A stretch of 64,000 nt of DNA from Bacteroidaceae bacterium (GCA_024398475.1 JAKSJB010000009.1:20228-84227); one strand, 5' to 3'; positions 1 to 8,261 are shown, counted from the stretch's first letter. The notes: generated from the letters alone by a model not told the origin. Made by a program: numbers and translations.

Positions 1-956
1 TTAAAACCACGCAGGAAATCAACTACACCCATACGTTTTTTCCCTGCTATCTGTAAGGTAAGTATGTTGATAAAGCCATCCTTGCATCTCACCTTCAGGT
101 AGTTCTTCCCGTCACTCACGACAGCCCCGATTGGGAGTTCATCCTGCGGAGTCTCATCAGTCTTTTCTGTCTCGTAAATCTTCACGTCAACAGGTTTTTC
201 CCCGACAGTAAGGGTTGTCCACGCAGCAGGGTAGGGACTGAGTCCCCTCACAAAGTCGTGAACCTTCTTCACCGACATATTCCAGTCAATACGGCATGTG
301 TCGTGGAAAATCTTTGGAGCAGGACGCAGTTCGCCTGCATCCACCTCGTCCTGTTCGATAGGGTTGATGTTGCCTGCAATTATGTTGTCCACGGTCTCGG
401 TCACGAGTTTGCCGCCGAGCATCATCAGTCTGTCGTGAATGTCACCCACGTTGTCGTTCTCTCCGATAGGGATTCTTACCTGCTGAATAATTTTTCCGGT
501 GTCAATCTCGTGCTTCAGGAAGAAAGTCGTGATACCAGTCTCCTCATCACCATTGATGATTGCCCAGTTGAGAGGAGCAGCACCTCTGTACTGAGGAAGA
601 AGGGATGCGTGGAGATTGAACGTACCGAGTCGCGGCATGTTCCACACCACTTCGGGCAGCATCCTGAACGCCACCACAATCTGAATGTCGGCCTCCAGCG
701 CCCTCAGTTCCCCGATGAAAGCCTCGTCCTTGAGTTTTTCAGGCTGAAGCAGTTTCACTCCTTTCTCCTCAAGTCCGTTGTCGAGGTAGAATTGCTTCAC
801 CGGACTGGGTTGCAGCACACTTCCGTGCCTACCTATAGCCTTGTCGGGCATTGTGATTACCCCCACCACGTTGTAACCACCATCCACCAATGCCTTAAGA
901 CTCTCAACCGCAAAGTCGGGAGTACCCATATAAACTATTCTCAAATCCTTCTTCAT
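1..956 (-). CDS. fmt: Methionyl-tRNA formyltransferase, C-terminus cut by window edge
   Basis: Transfers a formyl group from 10-formyl-tetrahydrofolate to methionyl-tRNA of the initiator in the cytoplasm. About 318 codons are visible and the frame is still open at base 1, so only the last few residues are missing compared with a family length near 320. The N-terminus reads MKKDLRIVYMGTPDFAVESL, the usual first strand and loop of the family. The formyl-transfer core NLHASLLPQYRGAAPLNWA (Asn, His, and a downstream Asp in the ETGITTF region) is intact, and the C-terminal OB-like domain follows. The ATG at 954-956 is the only reasonable start. It lies downstream of the CLC gene on the same strand, a familiar Bacteroidetes neighbourhood. 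Confident. Confidence 0.95.
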   Translation of the reverse strand, partial: MKKDLRIVYMGTPDFAVESLKALVDGGYNVVGVITMPDKAIGRHGSVLQPSPVKQFYLDNGLEEKGVKLLQPEKLKDEAFIGELRALEADIQIVVAFRMLPEVVWNMPRLGTFNLHASLLPQYRGAAPLNWAIINGDEETGITTFFLKHEIDTGKIIQQVRIPIGENDNVGDIHDRLMMLGGKLVTETVDNIIAGNINPIEQDEVDAGELRPAPKIFHDTCRIDWNMSVKKVHDFVRGLSPYPAAWTTLTVGEKPVDVKIYETEKTDETPQDELPIGAVVSDGKNYLKVRCKDGFINILTLQIAGKKRMGVVDFLRGF

Positions 957-975
957 AATCTTTAGTGTTTATTTT

Positions 976-1115
976 TGAGTCTACAAGTCTACGAGTCAAA
1001 GAGTCTACAAGCAAAGCCATCCGGACGGTCACTCGTTGACTTGTTGCCTTGTTGACTCGTTGACTCCCCAAAGGGGCTGCTTGTTGACTTGTAGACTTGT
1101 TGACTCGTAGACTCT
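976..1115. repeat. Intergenic block of 8-base GACTYGTW words
   Basis: The gap between fmt and the CLC gene consists almost wholly of the word GACTYGTW (Y is C or T, W is A or T) and its reverse complement, in runs with a period of 8 bases, interrupted by a short C-run/G-run palindrome (CCCCAAAGGGGC near 1066-1077). The same composition recurs at many other intergenic sites in this window. No coding potential is visible. Confidence 0.75.
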
Positions 1116-1119
1116 CTCA

Positions 1120-2931
1120 TCATTCCGAAGCAATATCCTGCAGGACGCTTCTGTATGAGTTGAACAGTCCCGAGCGTGACACAAACCCGATGAACTTACC
1201 GTCTTCATCCACTACGGGGAGGTTCCATGCGTTGGTCTCGTCAAACTTCTGAGTCGCCACTTTCAGCGTGTCGGAAATGGAGAGCAGCGCAGGCGGATCC
1301 TTCATGAACGACTTCACCGTGTATTGTCTGTAGAGTTCCGTGCGGAACATGTATTTTCGTATGCTGTCCAGACTGATTACCCCCAGGAGTCTGTTGTTGC
1401 TGTCTATTACAGGGAATATGTTGCGGTGCGACTTCACCACTACACCTATCATCTGACTCAGGTTCATGTCGATACTCATAGGCTTGTAGTCCTTTTCAAT
1501 CTGCGAATCGAGGTTGAGCAGCGTAAGGATAGCCTGATCCTTGTCGTGCGTCAGCAGTTCACCCTTGCGTGCAAGTCGCATGGCATAGATGCTGTGAGGT
1601 TCAAACAACTGAATGGTGAGATATGCTGCCACAGCCACCATCATGAGCGGTACGAACAGGTCATAGCCTCCGGTAAGTTCGGCAATGAGGAAGATACCTG
1701 TCAATGGTGCATGCATTACACCCGACATGAGTCCAGCCATACCGAACAGAGCACAGTTCTTCGGAGAGAGAAAACAAGCCTCGCCGAGAGAAAGACCGAG
1801 GGTGCTGTCCCAGAGAGTGGCAAACATGAAACCTGCAATACTGCCGAGGAAGAGTGAAGGAGCGAATACTCCACCACAACCGCCGCCACCGTTGGTAGCA
1901 GTTGAGGCAAACACTTTCAGCAGTACCACCAGTCCGAGGTATGTAAGCAGACCGCTCTGACCACCTCCGTAGAATAAGGTGTTGTGCATTATCTCGTCGG
2001 GCGAAGCCTCGTTTATCATCTGGTGGATTACGTCGTAGCCTTCACCATACATGGCAGGGAAGAAATATATGAGTGCACCCAGTATGACGGCACCCACCAC
2101 GAACTTAGCCCAATGGTTGTGAATCTTTCCGAAGATACCTTCAAACCAGTTCATCGTTCTTGTGAAATACAGGGAAACAAGTCCGCATGCTATTCCCAGA
2201 AGAATACAACCTGGAATGATGTCGATGGTGAAAGACTTGTCAAGACTGAAGTCGAACATAGGTTGCATACCGGTCAGGGCATACGACACACACACCGATG
2301 TGAGGCACGTCACGAGCAGCGGAAGCAGGGACGACATCGTAAGGTCGAGCATGAGAACCTCCAGCACGAACATCAATCCGGCTATAGGAGCCTTGAATAT
2401 TGCAGCCACGGCTCCGGCAGCACCGCATCCCACCATCAGCATCAGCATGTTTGGCGGAAGATGGAAACGCTTGCCGAGGTCGGAACCGAAGGCAGAACCG
2501 GTAAGTACGATAGGGGCTTCGGCACCCACCGAACCACCGAATCCGATGGTCAGCGAACTTGCCACGATACTTGTCCAGCGGTTATGACGCTTGATTCTTG
2601 CCCTCTTGCGTGAGATGGCATAGAGGATTTTCGTCACACCGTGACTTATGTCGTCCTTCACCACATATCTTACGAACAGACCAGCCAGCAGAATACCGAT
2701 GGCTGGATAGATGAGATAGAGCCCGTTAGTCTGGTCGAGGATGAAGTGGCGTGTAAGCAGTTGCTTGATGAAATCCACGAACCACTTGAGGAATACGGCA
2801 GCAAGACCGGAACAAATGCCGACAGCCAGACTGAGCATAAGCACAATCTGGCGCTGAGAGTGGTCACCCTTAATCCATTCCGTAATGGCATTCGACCACT
2901 TCGCCTCGTTCCTAAGAAATGTTGTCCTCAT
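1120..2931 (-). CDS. CLC-family chloride channel/antiporter with C-terminal CBS pair
   Basis: Inner-membrane anion transporter of the CLC family, 603 residues, with a hydrophobic core to about residue 450 and two CBS domains at about 470-600 that normally bind adenine nucleotides. Visible signatures are GFGGSVGAEAP, whose Glu138 matches the external gating glutamate; ISHGVT near 95-100 in place of the usual GSGIP selectivity loop; GGGGCGGVFAPSLFLG for the GxFxP loop; and a Tyr in the SIYAMRLARKG helix near 450. The position that carries the internal proton glutamate in exchangers follows FVLE as Val192, as in channel-type CLCs. It lies between tsaC and fmt on the same strand. Family is certain; whether it is a channel or an exchanger is not. 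Confidence 0.92.
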   Translation of the reverse strand: MRTTFLRNEAKWSNAITEWIKGDHSQRQIVLMLSLAVGICSGLAAVFLKWFVDFIKQLLTRHFILDQTNGLYLIYPAIGILLAGLFVRYVVKDDISHGVTKILYAISRKRARIKRHNRWTSIVASSLTIGFGGSVGAEAPIVLTGSAFGSDLGKRFHLPPNMLMLMVGCGAAGAVAAIFKAPIAGLMFVLEVLMLDLTMSSLLPLLVTCLTSVCVSYALTGMQPMFDFSLDKSFTIDIIPGCILLGIACGLVSLYFTRTMNWFEGIFGKIHNHWAKFVVGAVILGALIYFFPAMYGEGYDVIHQMINEASPDEIMHNTLFYGGGQSGLLTYLGLVVLLKVFASTATNGGGGCGGVFAPSLFLGSIAGFMFATLWDSTLGLSLGEACFLSPKNCALFGMAGLMSGVMHAPLTGIFLIAELTGGYDLFVPLMMVAVAAYLTIQLFEPHSIYAMRLARKGELLTHDKDQAILTLLNLDSQIEKDYKPMSIDMNLSQMIGVVVKSHRNIFPVIDSNNRLLGVISLDSIRKYMFRTELYRQYTVKSFMKDPPALLSISDTLKVATQKFDETNAWNLPVVDEDGKFIGFVSRSGLFNSYRSVLQDIASE

Positions 2932-2940
2932 ATAAATATT

Positions 2941-3096
2941 AAACGCAAACGCATGGCGTCCTTCGGACTACGCAAACGCAAACAAACGCTAACCACAATC
3001 CTGGTAGATGGGTAAAAGCATAAAGGTCTATAGTTTAACCTTCAGCTTTTTTGCGTTTGCGTAGCAGCTTAAGCTGCGTTGCATTTGCGTTAGGCG
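2941..3096. repeat. Intergenic GCGTTW hexamer repeats flanking a short palindrome
   Basis: The CLC / tsaC gap holds two runs of the hexamer GCGTTW or its complement (AACGCAAACGCA type, about 2941-2992 and 3049-3096). The second run contains the palindrome GCAGCTTAAGCTGC at about 3064-3077. Similar hexamer runs lie near 5580, 6020, 7100, 49330, 53320 and 53900. No gene is seen here. Confidence 0.6.
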
Positions 3097-3106
3097 TCAG
3101 CCTTTT

Positions 3107-3673
3107 TTATTCCCTTATAATCACGAATTTACCGTTTCTGTCAATCTTCACGATGCTCGAAGGCTGATGCTTTTCCTTGCATCGCTGGTTGTAGCGCACC
3201 ACATAATCCACGGCATTCTTTATGTCGTCGCTTATCTCGTCGAAGGTGCGTGCAGTAGGTTCGCCGCTGATGTTTGCACTTGTTGAAACTATAGGTTTCT
3301 GGAAGCGGAAACAGAGTTCCTTCGAAAATTCCTCCTTGGTGATGCGTATGCCCACACTACCGTCTTCGGCAAGAAGGTTGGGAGCAAGTCCCACAGCCTG
3401 GTCAAAGATAATGGTAAGCGGTTTTGTGGCAAGTTCAATCATGTCCCAAGTGACATCTGCCACGTTTCTCACGTATCTCGACAGACGGGCATCGCTGTCC
3501 ACTAGACAGATGAGAGCCTTGGAGTCGTCGCGCCGCTTTATTTCATAAACCTTCCTTACGGCTTCGGGGTTGGTGGCATCGCAGCCGATACCCCATACTG
3601 TGTCGGTAGGGTAGAGTATCACTCCCCCCTGCTTCATCACTTCTATAGCCTTTTTTACTTCGTCCTGTAACAT
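3107..3673 (-). CDS. tsaC: Threonylcarbamoyl-AMP synthase (Sua5/YrdC/YwlC family)
   Basis: Cytoplasmic enzyme that makes threonylcarbamoyl-AMP from threonine, bicarbonate and ATP for the t6A37 modification of ANN-decoding tRNAs. The 188-residue protein is a stand-alone YrdC domain: it has the GGVILYPTDTVWGIGCDA motif near residues 16-33, the KRRDDSKALICLV segment that binds ATP and threonine, and the SANISGEPT motif near 135. No C-terminal Sua5 extension is present, so it is the short TsaC-like form. The start ATG is followed by LQDEVKKAIEVMKQGG, a normal N-terminus. It is upstream of the CLC gene and fmt on the same strand, both linked to translation initiation or membrane housekeeping. Confident about the activity, less about symbol choice. 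Confidence 0.93.
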   Translation of the reverse strand: MLQDEVKKAIEVMKQGGVILYPTDTVWGIGCDATNPEAVRKVYEIKRRDDSKALICLVDSDARLSRYVRNVADVTWDMIELATKPLTIIFDQAVGLAPNLLAEDGSVGIRITKEEFSKELCFRFQKPIVSTSANISGEPTARTFDEISDDIKNAVDYVVRYNQRCKEKHQPSSIVKIDRNGKFVIIRE

Positions 3674-3690
3674 TGCTTTATTTATTTGGG

Positions 3691-3976
3691 GGTCTACAAG
3701 TCTATGAGTCTACAGGTCAACGAGTGACCATCCGGTTGGCTTTGCTTGTAGACTCGTAGACTTGTTGACTCGTTGACTCCCTTTTAGGGGCTACTTGTTG
3801 ACTCGTAGACTCGTTGACTCGTTGACTCCCTTTTAGGGGCTACTTGTTGACTCGTAGACTCGTTGACTCGTTGACTCTCTTTTAGGGGCTACTTGTTGAC
3901 TCGTAGACTCGTTGACTCGTTGACTCCCTTTTAGGGGCTACTTGTTGACTCGTAGACTCGTTGACTCGTTGACTTC
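3691..3976. repeat. 49-bp tandem array (four copies) made of GACTYGTW words
   Basis: Between tsaC and prfC a 49-bp unit is repeated four times with nearly perfect identity: units begin at 3781, 3830, 3879 and 3928, each at CTTTTAGGGGCTACTTG. Each unit holds three to four GACTYGTW words plus a short CCCTTTTAGGGG palindrome. A degenerate lead-in covers 3691-3780. The array ends within a few bases of the prfC stop codon. There are no unique spacers, so it is not a CRISPR array. The near identity of the units suggests recent expansion by slippage or unequal recombination. Confidence 0.9.
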
Positions 3977-5548
3977 TTAAAACTCACTCGTGAAATGGAA
4001 CTTGATGTGTTCAAAGTCCTGCTGAGCCATCTGCAGCACATAGTTGGAGTCAGCGAGGAACACGTCTCTTCCGTCGCGGTCCTTTGCCATATACTGGTAC
4101 TTGCGCTTCTTGAAAGCCTCGAGTTCGGCTTCGTCGTCGCTCTCAATCCAGCAAGCCTTGTAGAGACTTACCGGTTCCCAGCGGCATTGTGCATTATATT
4201 CGTTCTCGAGTCGGTACTGGATGACCTCAAACTGAAGTTGTCCTACCGTACCGATGAGTTTCCGTCCGTTGAACTGGTTGATGAACAACTGAGCCACACC
4301 TTCGTCCATCAGTTGGTTGATACCCTTTTCCAATTGCTTGGTCTTCATAGGGTCGGCATTCTCTATATACTTGAACATCTCAGGCGAGAAACTTGGCAAC
4401 CCCTTGAAATGGAGTTGTTCACCCTCGGTGAGCGTATCTCCAATCTTGAATATTCCATTGTCGGGCAGACCCACTATGTCGCCTGGATAAGCCTCTTCGA
4501 TGGTGCTCTTCTTCTGAGCCATGAACTGAGTAGGTGAAGAGAAACGGACCGTCTTGCCCTGACGTACATGCTGGTAGGGGGCATTGCGTACGAACTTACC
4601 CGAACAGACCTTGCAGAAGGCAGTACATGAACGGTGGTTAGGGTCGATGTTGGCAGTAATCTTGAAAATGAAACCCGTAAACTTAGGTTCCGTAGGCTCA
4701 ATCATGCGCTCCTCAGCCTGAGTAGGGCGCGGACTTGGAGCAATCTCCACGAAGCAGTCGAGCAGTTCCTGCACACCGAAGTTGTTGAGGGCACTACCGA
4801 AGAACACCGGAGCCACCTCGGCGTTGAGGTAGTCGTTCACGTCGAACTCTGAATACACACCGTCGATGAGGTCAAGGTCCTCACGCAGTTTGGCTGCATC
4901 CTCGTCGCCCACCTGAGCCTCCAGCTCCCTGCTGTTGATGTCCACCTCCACCTTCTCCGTCACCATCTGCTTGTTTGGCGTGAAGAGGTTGAGGTTCTTC
5001 TCGTAGATGTTATATACACCCTTGAACCGCTGTCCCTGATTGATAGGCCATGACAGCGGACGGACACTTATCTGCAGTTCGGCTTCCACCTCGTCCATGA
5101 GGTCGAACGGATCACGGCCCTCACGGTCCATCTTGTTGATAAACACTATGACCGGAGTCTTTCTCATGCGGCATACAGTCATCAATTTGCGTGTCTGTGC
5201 CTCCACACCCTTTGCACCGTCAATCACGATGATGGCACAATCCACAGCCGTGAGTGTGCGGAAAGTATCTTCGCAGAAGTCCTGGTGACCCGGAGTGTCG
5301 AGAATGTTTACCTTGTAGTCGCGGTAGTCAAATTCCATTACGGAAGTACTCACCGAAATACCACGCTGCTTTTCAATCTCCATCCAGTCGCTCGTAGCCG
5401 ACTTCTTTATCTTGTTTGACTTAACTGCACCAGCCACCTGAATCTGACCTCCGAAAAGCAAAAGTTTTTCCGTCAGAGTCGTCTTTCCAGCATCTGGGTG
5501 ACTGATAATGGCGAATGTTCGCCTCTTGTTTATTTCCTGTTCATTCAT
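3977..5548 (-). CDS. prfC: Peptide chain release factor 3
   Basis: RF3 is the GTPase that removes RF1 and RF2 from the ribosome after peptide release. The 523-residue protein has the P-loop SHPDAGKTT near residues 14-22, DTPGHQDF as G3, NKMDRE as G4, then the elongation-factor-like beta-barrel and the RF3 C-terminal domain ending in [17 protein letters not shown]. Family length is about 525, which fits the ATG at 5546-5548 ([14 protein letters not shown]). A longer in-frame start 90 bases upstream would add a hydrophobic non-conserved stretch and would lie upstream of the promoter, so I rejected it. The gene appears monocistronic, bounded by the 49-bp array and its own promoter. Confidence 0.96.
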   Translation of the reverse strand: MNEQEINKRRTFAIISHPDAGKTTLTEKLLLFGGQIQVAGAVKSNKIKKSATSDWMEIEKQRGISVSTSVMEFDYRDYKVNILDTPGHQDFCEDTFRTLTAVDCAIIVIDGAKGVEAQTRKLMTVCRMRKTPVIVFINKMDREGRDPFDLMDEVEAELQISVRPLSWPINQGQRFKGVYNIYEKNLNLFTPNKQMVTEKVEVDINSRELEAQVGDEDAAKLREDLDLIDGVYSEFDVNDYLNAEVAPVFFGSALNNFGVQELLDCFVEIAPSPRPTQAEERMIEPTEPKFTGFIFKITANIDPNHRSCTAFCKVCSGKFVRNAPYQHVRQGKTVRFSSPTQFMAQKKSTIEEAYPGDIVGLPDNGIFKIGDTLTEGEQLHFKGLPSFSPEMFKYIENADPMKTKQLEKGINQLMDEGVAQLFINQFNGRKLIGTVGQLQFEVIQYRLENEYNAQCRWEPVSLYKACWIESDDEAELEAFKKRKYQYMAKDRDGRDVFLADSNYVLQMAQQDFEHIKFHFTSEF

Positions 5549-5557
5549 AATTGGGTG

Positions 5558-5587
5558 CAAAGTTACGAAAAAAGAAGCAAACGCAAA
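5558..5587 (-). promoter_or_regulatory. prfC promoter of Bacteroidetes type, nearly leaderless
   Basis: On the minus strand TAACTTTG (5565-5558) matches the TAnnTTTG -7 box, and TTTG (5587-5584) sits 18 bases upstream as a -33 element. The prfC ATG lies 9 bases beyond the -7 box, so transcription should begin only a few bases before the start codon. Confidence 0.6.
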
Positions 5588-5803
5588 AGTTGTGAACGCA
5601 AAAATGAACGGAAAAGCGTGTGTTTGGTTAAAAACCAACTCTCCTTGCTGGCTGACAGCAAAAACTACGGGTAATTCACATAGTGATGCGACTGATGCAA
5701 AGTGTTCATTTTCTTCCCATTTGGTTATTGTGACATATTTGTTGTATGTAGTTGAAATATAGTGTTTTGGGTAGTAAATTCCAAAACTCTCGCTATACTC
5801 CCC

Positions 5804-5858
5804 TTATGAGTCAGTTATGAGTCTATTATGAGTCAGTAACGAGTCAGTAACAAATCGG
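5804..5858 (+). repeat. 11-bp array, consensus TTATGAGTCAG, five degenerate copies
   Basis: Units start at 5804, 5815, 5826, 5837 and 5848. The first and third read TTATGAGTCAG, the second TTATGAGTCTA, the fourth TAACGAGTCAG, and the fifth is weakly conserved. The same 11-mer forms an inverted array at 35571-35614. Confidence 0.8.
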
Positions 5859-5973
5859 TATAGAAGCAGTATTTTGTATGAAGTAAAATCGGACAATACT
5901 GGCAATACAGGTGTAGGTAGATTAGGAGTTGAAGGGAGTTAGGGGAGTTAAAGGCTTTATAATGACGTTCTGT

Positions 5974-6018
5974 AGTCTACAAGTCAACAAGTAGCCCCTA
6001 ATCCCCTCAAGGGGGGGA
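5974..6018. repeat. Dispersed GACTYGTW block with C/G hairpin
   Basis: Two GTCTAC/GTCAAC-type words are followed by a CCCCTCAAGGGGG palindrome at about 6003-6016, the same arrangement of 8-base words and C/G hairpin seen at 976-1115, 3691-3976 and 13016-13089. Confidence 0.5.
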
Positions 6019-6134
6019 ACGCAAACTAGGACTTCGCTTGAAGAATATTTTTGCGTCTGGAGAGTTGAATAAAGATTCAGTTACCGAGAAAATCTCGGCT
6101 ACTGCCTTTGAAAATTTTGCATCAACTTTCACCT

Positions 6135-6971
6135 TCACTTTTCACTTTCAGTCAAACTTGTTGAATTTCGATTCTTTACGAGATAGATAAACAGGCAAGA
6201 CAGCAATATGCCGAGTATAGCGGTAATAATTGACGCTTCTGGACCGAAGGAACCACCTGTGATAATGTCAGGACCTGTCAAGGTAGCATTCATAATGCTT
6301 TCCTCAGTTTCACCTCCTGATACTTCAAGACCAAAAACATTCCCTTGCGTGAAATTCCATGCCCAATGTATTCCGATTGGTAGCCATAGTGTACCAGCAT
6401 ATTTGTATGCCGTACCGAGCAGGATTCCTGCTTCGACAGTTATTGCTATCGAACTCCAGACTGTAGCATATGGTTGGAAAATGTGAGCAAATCCAAACAC
6501 GAGTGAGGATACCACTATCGCCCACCAGAAACTGAACTTTTCGTCAATGAGTCTGAAGAGCACGCCCCTGAATATTACTTCCTCTCCGCATGCCACAAGG
6601 AAATAGAAACAAAGATTTACCACTATCATTCCCCAATGAGGAGATGCGTAACTGGCATGGTATGCCCCAATCGCAGCCAATATTCCTGTTACAATACAAA
6701 AGAATAGTGCTCCGATTGTAATTCCGCTCCATAGTTTCCCTAAGCCACATATAGTATCCATCCTCCATTCTTTCTCAAAGGCCCTTGTCCACAATTGGAA
6801 CAGTCCAATGATGGCCACGCCGGAAATTATGCAGACAATCGCTACCAGCCATCGCAGTTCTATAATCAAGGCAGATCCCGCGATACCATATACGATAAAG
6901 AAAATGATTATGCCCAGCACTAATTCAATTGCCCATTTCCAAATGGGCATCGATTTGATTTGTAGTTCCAT
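6135..6971 (-). CDS. CPBP-family intramembrane metalloprotease
   Basis: Polytopic membrane protein of 278 residues in the CPBP (Rce1/Abi) family. The motifs that would form the intramembrane metal site are visible in order: CGEEVIFRG (EExxxR) near residue 134, VFGFAHIF (FxxxH) near 163, and GIHWAWNFTQG (HxxxN) near 202. About eight hydrophobic segments surround them, and a C-terminal segment follows with a basic, polar tail. In bacteria such proteins act in bacteriocin self-immunity, membrane protein processing or unknown roles; nothing adjacent (no bacteriocin or peptide maturation gene) identifies the substrate. The ATG at 6969-6971 is about 50 bases downstream of a promoter-like box. Family assignment is firm; function is open. 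Confidence 0.88.
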   Translation of the reverse strand: MELQIKSMPIWKWAIELVLGIIIFFIVYGIAGSALIIELRWLVAIVCIISGVAIIGLFQLWTRAFEKEWRMDTICGLGKLWSGITIGALFFCIVTGILAAIGAYHASYASPHWGMIVVNLCFYFLVACGEEVIFRGVLFRLIDEKFSFWWAIVVSSLVFGFAHIFQPYATVWSSIAITVEAGILLGTAYKYAGTLWLPIGIHWAWNFTQGNVFGLEVSGGETEESIMNATLTGPDIITGGSFGPEASIITAILGILLSCLFIYLVKNRNSTSLTESEK

Positions 6972-7020
6972 ATTATGCTAAATTCTATCCACTTTATAAG
7001 GTTCATATAATACGTTGCTG

Positions 7021-7028
7021 CAAAGGTA
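7021..7028 (-). promoter_or_regulatory. Likely -7 box for the CPBP protease gene
   Basis: TACCTTTG on the minus strand (7028-7021) matches TAnnTTTG about 50 bases before the start codon. No clear TTTG is present at the expected -33 spacing, so this is a moderate call. Confidence 0.45.
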
Positions 7029-7620
7029 ACAAGAAAATGAAAATTTCACACATTTTTCGCGTTAAGATATGTTAAGCAAAATGGTTGAAGCCTACGATAA
7101 CGTAAACGATAACGCAAACGCAAATGAAAGCAACACGACGCAACTGGCTACATCACCCATAAATAAGGAAAGAATTGTTTTGCCGATATAAAAATTATGC
7201 ATTACCTTTGCACCGTGTTCAGAAGGGCATGACATCCAGATGCAACACGGGAGTTCCCTTGTCCGCTCGTCCTTGTATCATCCCTTTATGCTACTTTGCT
7301 GTGACTTTGCTGTTTCTCCGTTAGAAAGCGGACAAATAGCGGAGAAACAACGGAGGAACAACGAAGAAGCATCGAAGGACGATAGGAGGAAGAACCCTAA
7401 AGTAATAAAGGCTGCGCCTACGAAAAAACTAACGCAAAGGCTACGGCACACCCTTTCGGGTTGTGGGCTAAGGTATTGGATTTATTGATATACCTTGATA
7501 CCCAACCCTTACGGATTGGGCTGTAGAGTGTCGGACTTTCAGCCCTCTTTTGGGCAAAAAGCATGTCAACAAGTGACAAACATAAATGGAGAATGATTCT
7601 TACGGGGAATATTTTAGGCG
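7029..7620. other. Interval without a supported gene, containing an orphan promoter
   Basis: No credible coding region is seen. The interval includes GCGTTW-type hexamers near 7098-7127, a very good plus-strand promoter (7179-7210), a small hairpin near 7447-7464, and a hairpin/promoter module beginning at 7612. A possible 82-codon reading frame at 7240-7488 has no recognisable protein features. A non-coding transcript or decayed gene is possible. Confidence 0.5.
7179..7210 (+). promoter_or_regulatory. Orphan consensus promoter
   Basis: TTTG (7179-7182), a 20-base spacer and TACCTTTG (7203-7210) form an essentially perfect Bacteroidetes promoter. No recognisable gene follows before the next hairpin (7621-7650), so its transcript would be about 400 bases and may be non-coding. 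Confidence 0.6.
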
Positions 7621-7702
7621 CCGACATTTTAGGAAATCCTATGATGTCGGTACTTTTTTGCTTTTCCCGACACTTACTTTTGCAGATTATTATTAACTTT
7701 GC
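7612..7702 (+). repeat. Hairpin-plus-promoter module, copy A
   Basis: A nested 30-base palindrome (7621-7650, arms CCGACAT/ATGTCGG with inner TAGGA/TCCTA) is followed by TACTTTTTTGC, then by TTTTGCAGATT and TAACTTTG (7694-7701). It ends 47 bases before the lipoprotein gene at 7749. A near-identical copy lies inverted at 56421-56511. I read it as a terminator followed by a promoter. Confidence 0.75.
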
Positions 7703-7748
7703 AGCGCAATTGCCCAAAGGAGGACAACTGGTCTAAAACTAAAAACAA

Positions 7749-8213
7749 ATGAAAAAAACGACAAAAATCAAAGCCACTATTGTTGCAGCAGCCATGCCGC
7801 TTTTACTGTCGTCATGTGCAACTATTGTATCTGGTGGTAGCCCAACGGTCACCATCGATGGTGATGTTAGGGAACCTGTTACAATTACTACCGCAAAGCA
7901 GACTTACACTAATGTGACTCTGCCATACGTAGTAGAAGTTAACCGTCACAAAATTGATGGACAACGAATCTATGTTCAATCGGAAACTACGAAATATAAA
8001 GATATAGTTCTCGAAAAGGCAATAAATGGTTGGACTTTCGGAAATATTCTTCTCGGCGGTCTGATTGGTTGGGGCGTGGATCTTGGAACAAATGCTGTCA
8101 GCAAACCTGCTGAGAGGTATTTTTATGTATTTGCCAAAGATGCCCAGGGAGTTCCTGCGCAGCAGAACACAGACTACAACAAAAATTCAGGTGTTGATGT
8201 AGAAGAACCTTGA
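7749..8213 (+). CDS. Small predicted lipoprotein of the CATIVSG type
   Basis: A 154-residue envelope protein. It has a signal peptide and lipobox (LLLSSC, Cys near residue 23), so it should be lipid-anchored. The mature N-terminus CATIVSGGSPTVTIDGD is typical of a widespread but poorly characterised lipoprotein group. A Gly-rich hydrophobic stretch FGNILLGGLIGWGVDL lies near residues 98-113, as is common in that group, and could insert into or lie along the membrane. It appears monocistronic, with the hairpin-promoter module directly upstream and a terminator downstream. No specific function can be assigned. Confidence 0.8.
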   Translation: MKKTTKIKATIVAAAMPLLLSSCATIVSGGSPTVTIDGDVREPVTITTAKQTYTNVTLPYVVEVNRHKIDGQRIYVQSETTKYKDIVLEKAINGWTFGNILLGGLIGWGVDLGTNAVSKPAERYFYVFAKDAQGVPAQQNTDYNKNSGVDVEEP

Positions 8214-8261
8214 TTCTGCTTGATTAGTAGTTCGGTCTTGACAAATTGTTAAGTCCTATAA

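Larger units (their letters stand above)
5588..6134. other. Gene-free interval between prfC and the CPBP protease
   Basis: No convincing gene is present in this interval. It contains a five-copy 11-bp array (5804-5858), a GGAGTT-rich stretch near 5924-5950, one GACTYGTW-type block with a C/G hairpin (5974-6018) and a few GCGTTW hexamers. The array and the GGAGTT stretch resemble an inverted copy at 35480-35614. Confidence 0.6.

Noticed and set aside
3691..3976. The repeat array could be taken for a CRISPR array
   Set aside because: Units are adjacent and of one length (49 bp) with no unique spacers, and no cas genes are nearby.
7240..7488. Possible 82-codon gene behind the orphan promoter
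   Set aside because: The translation is low in structure, no homologous pattern or ribosome site was seen, and it runs through repeat-like sequence.
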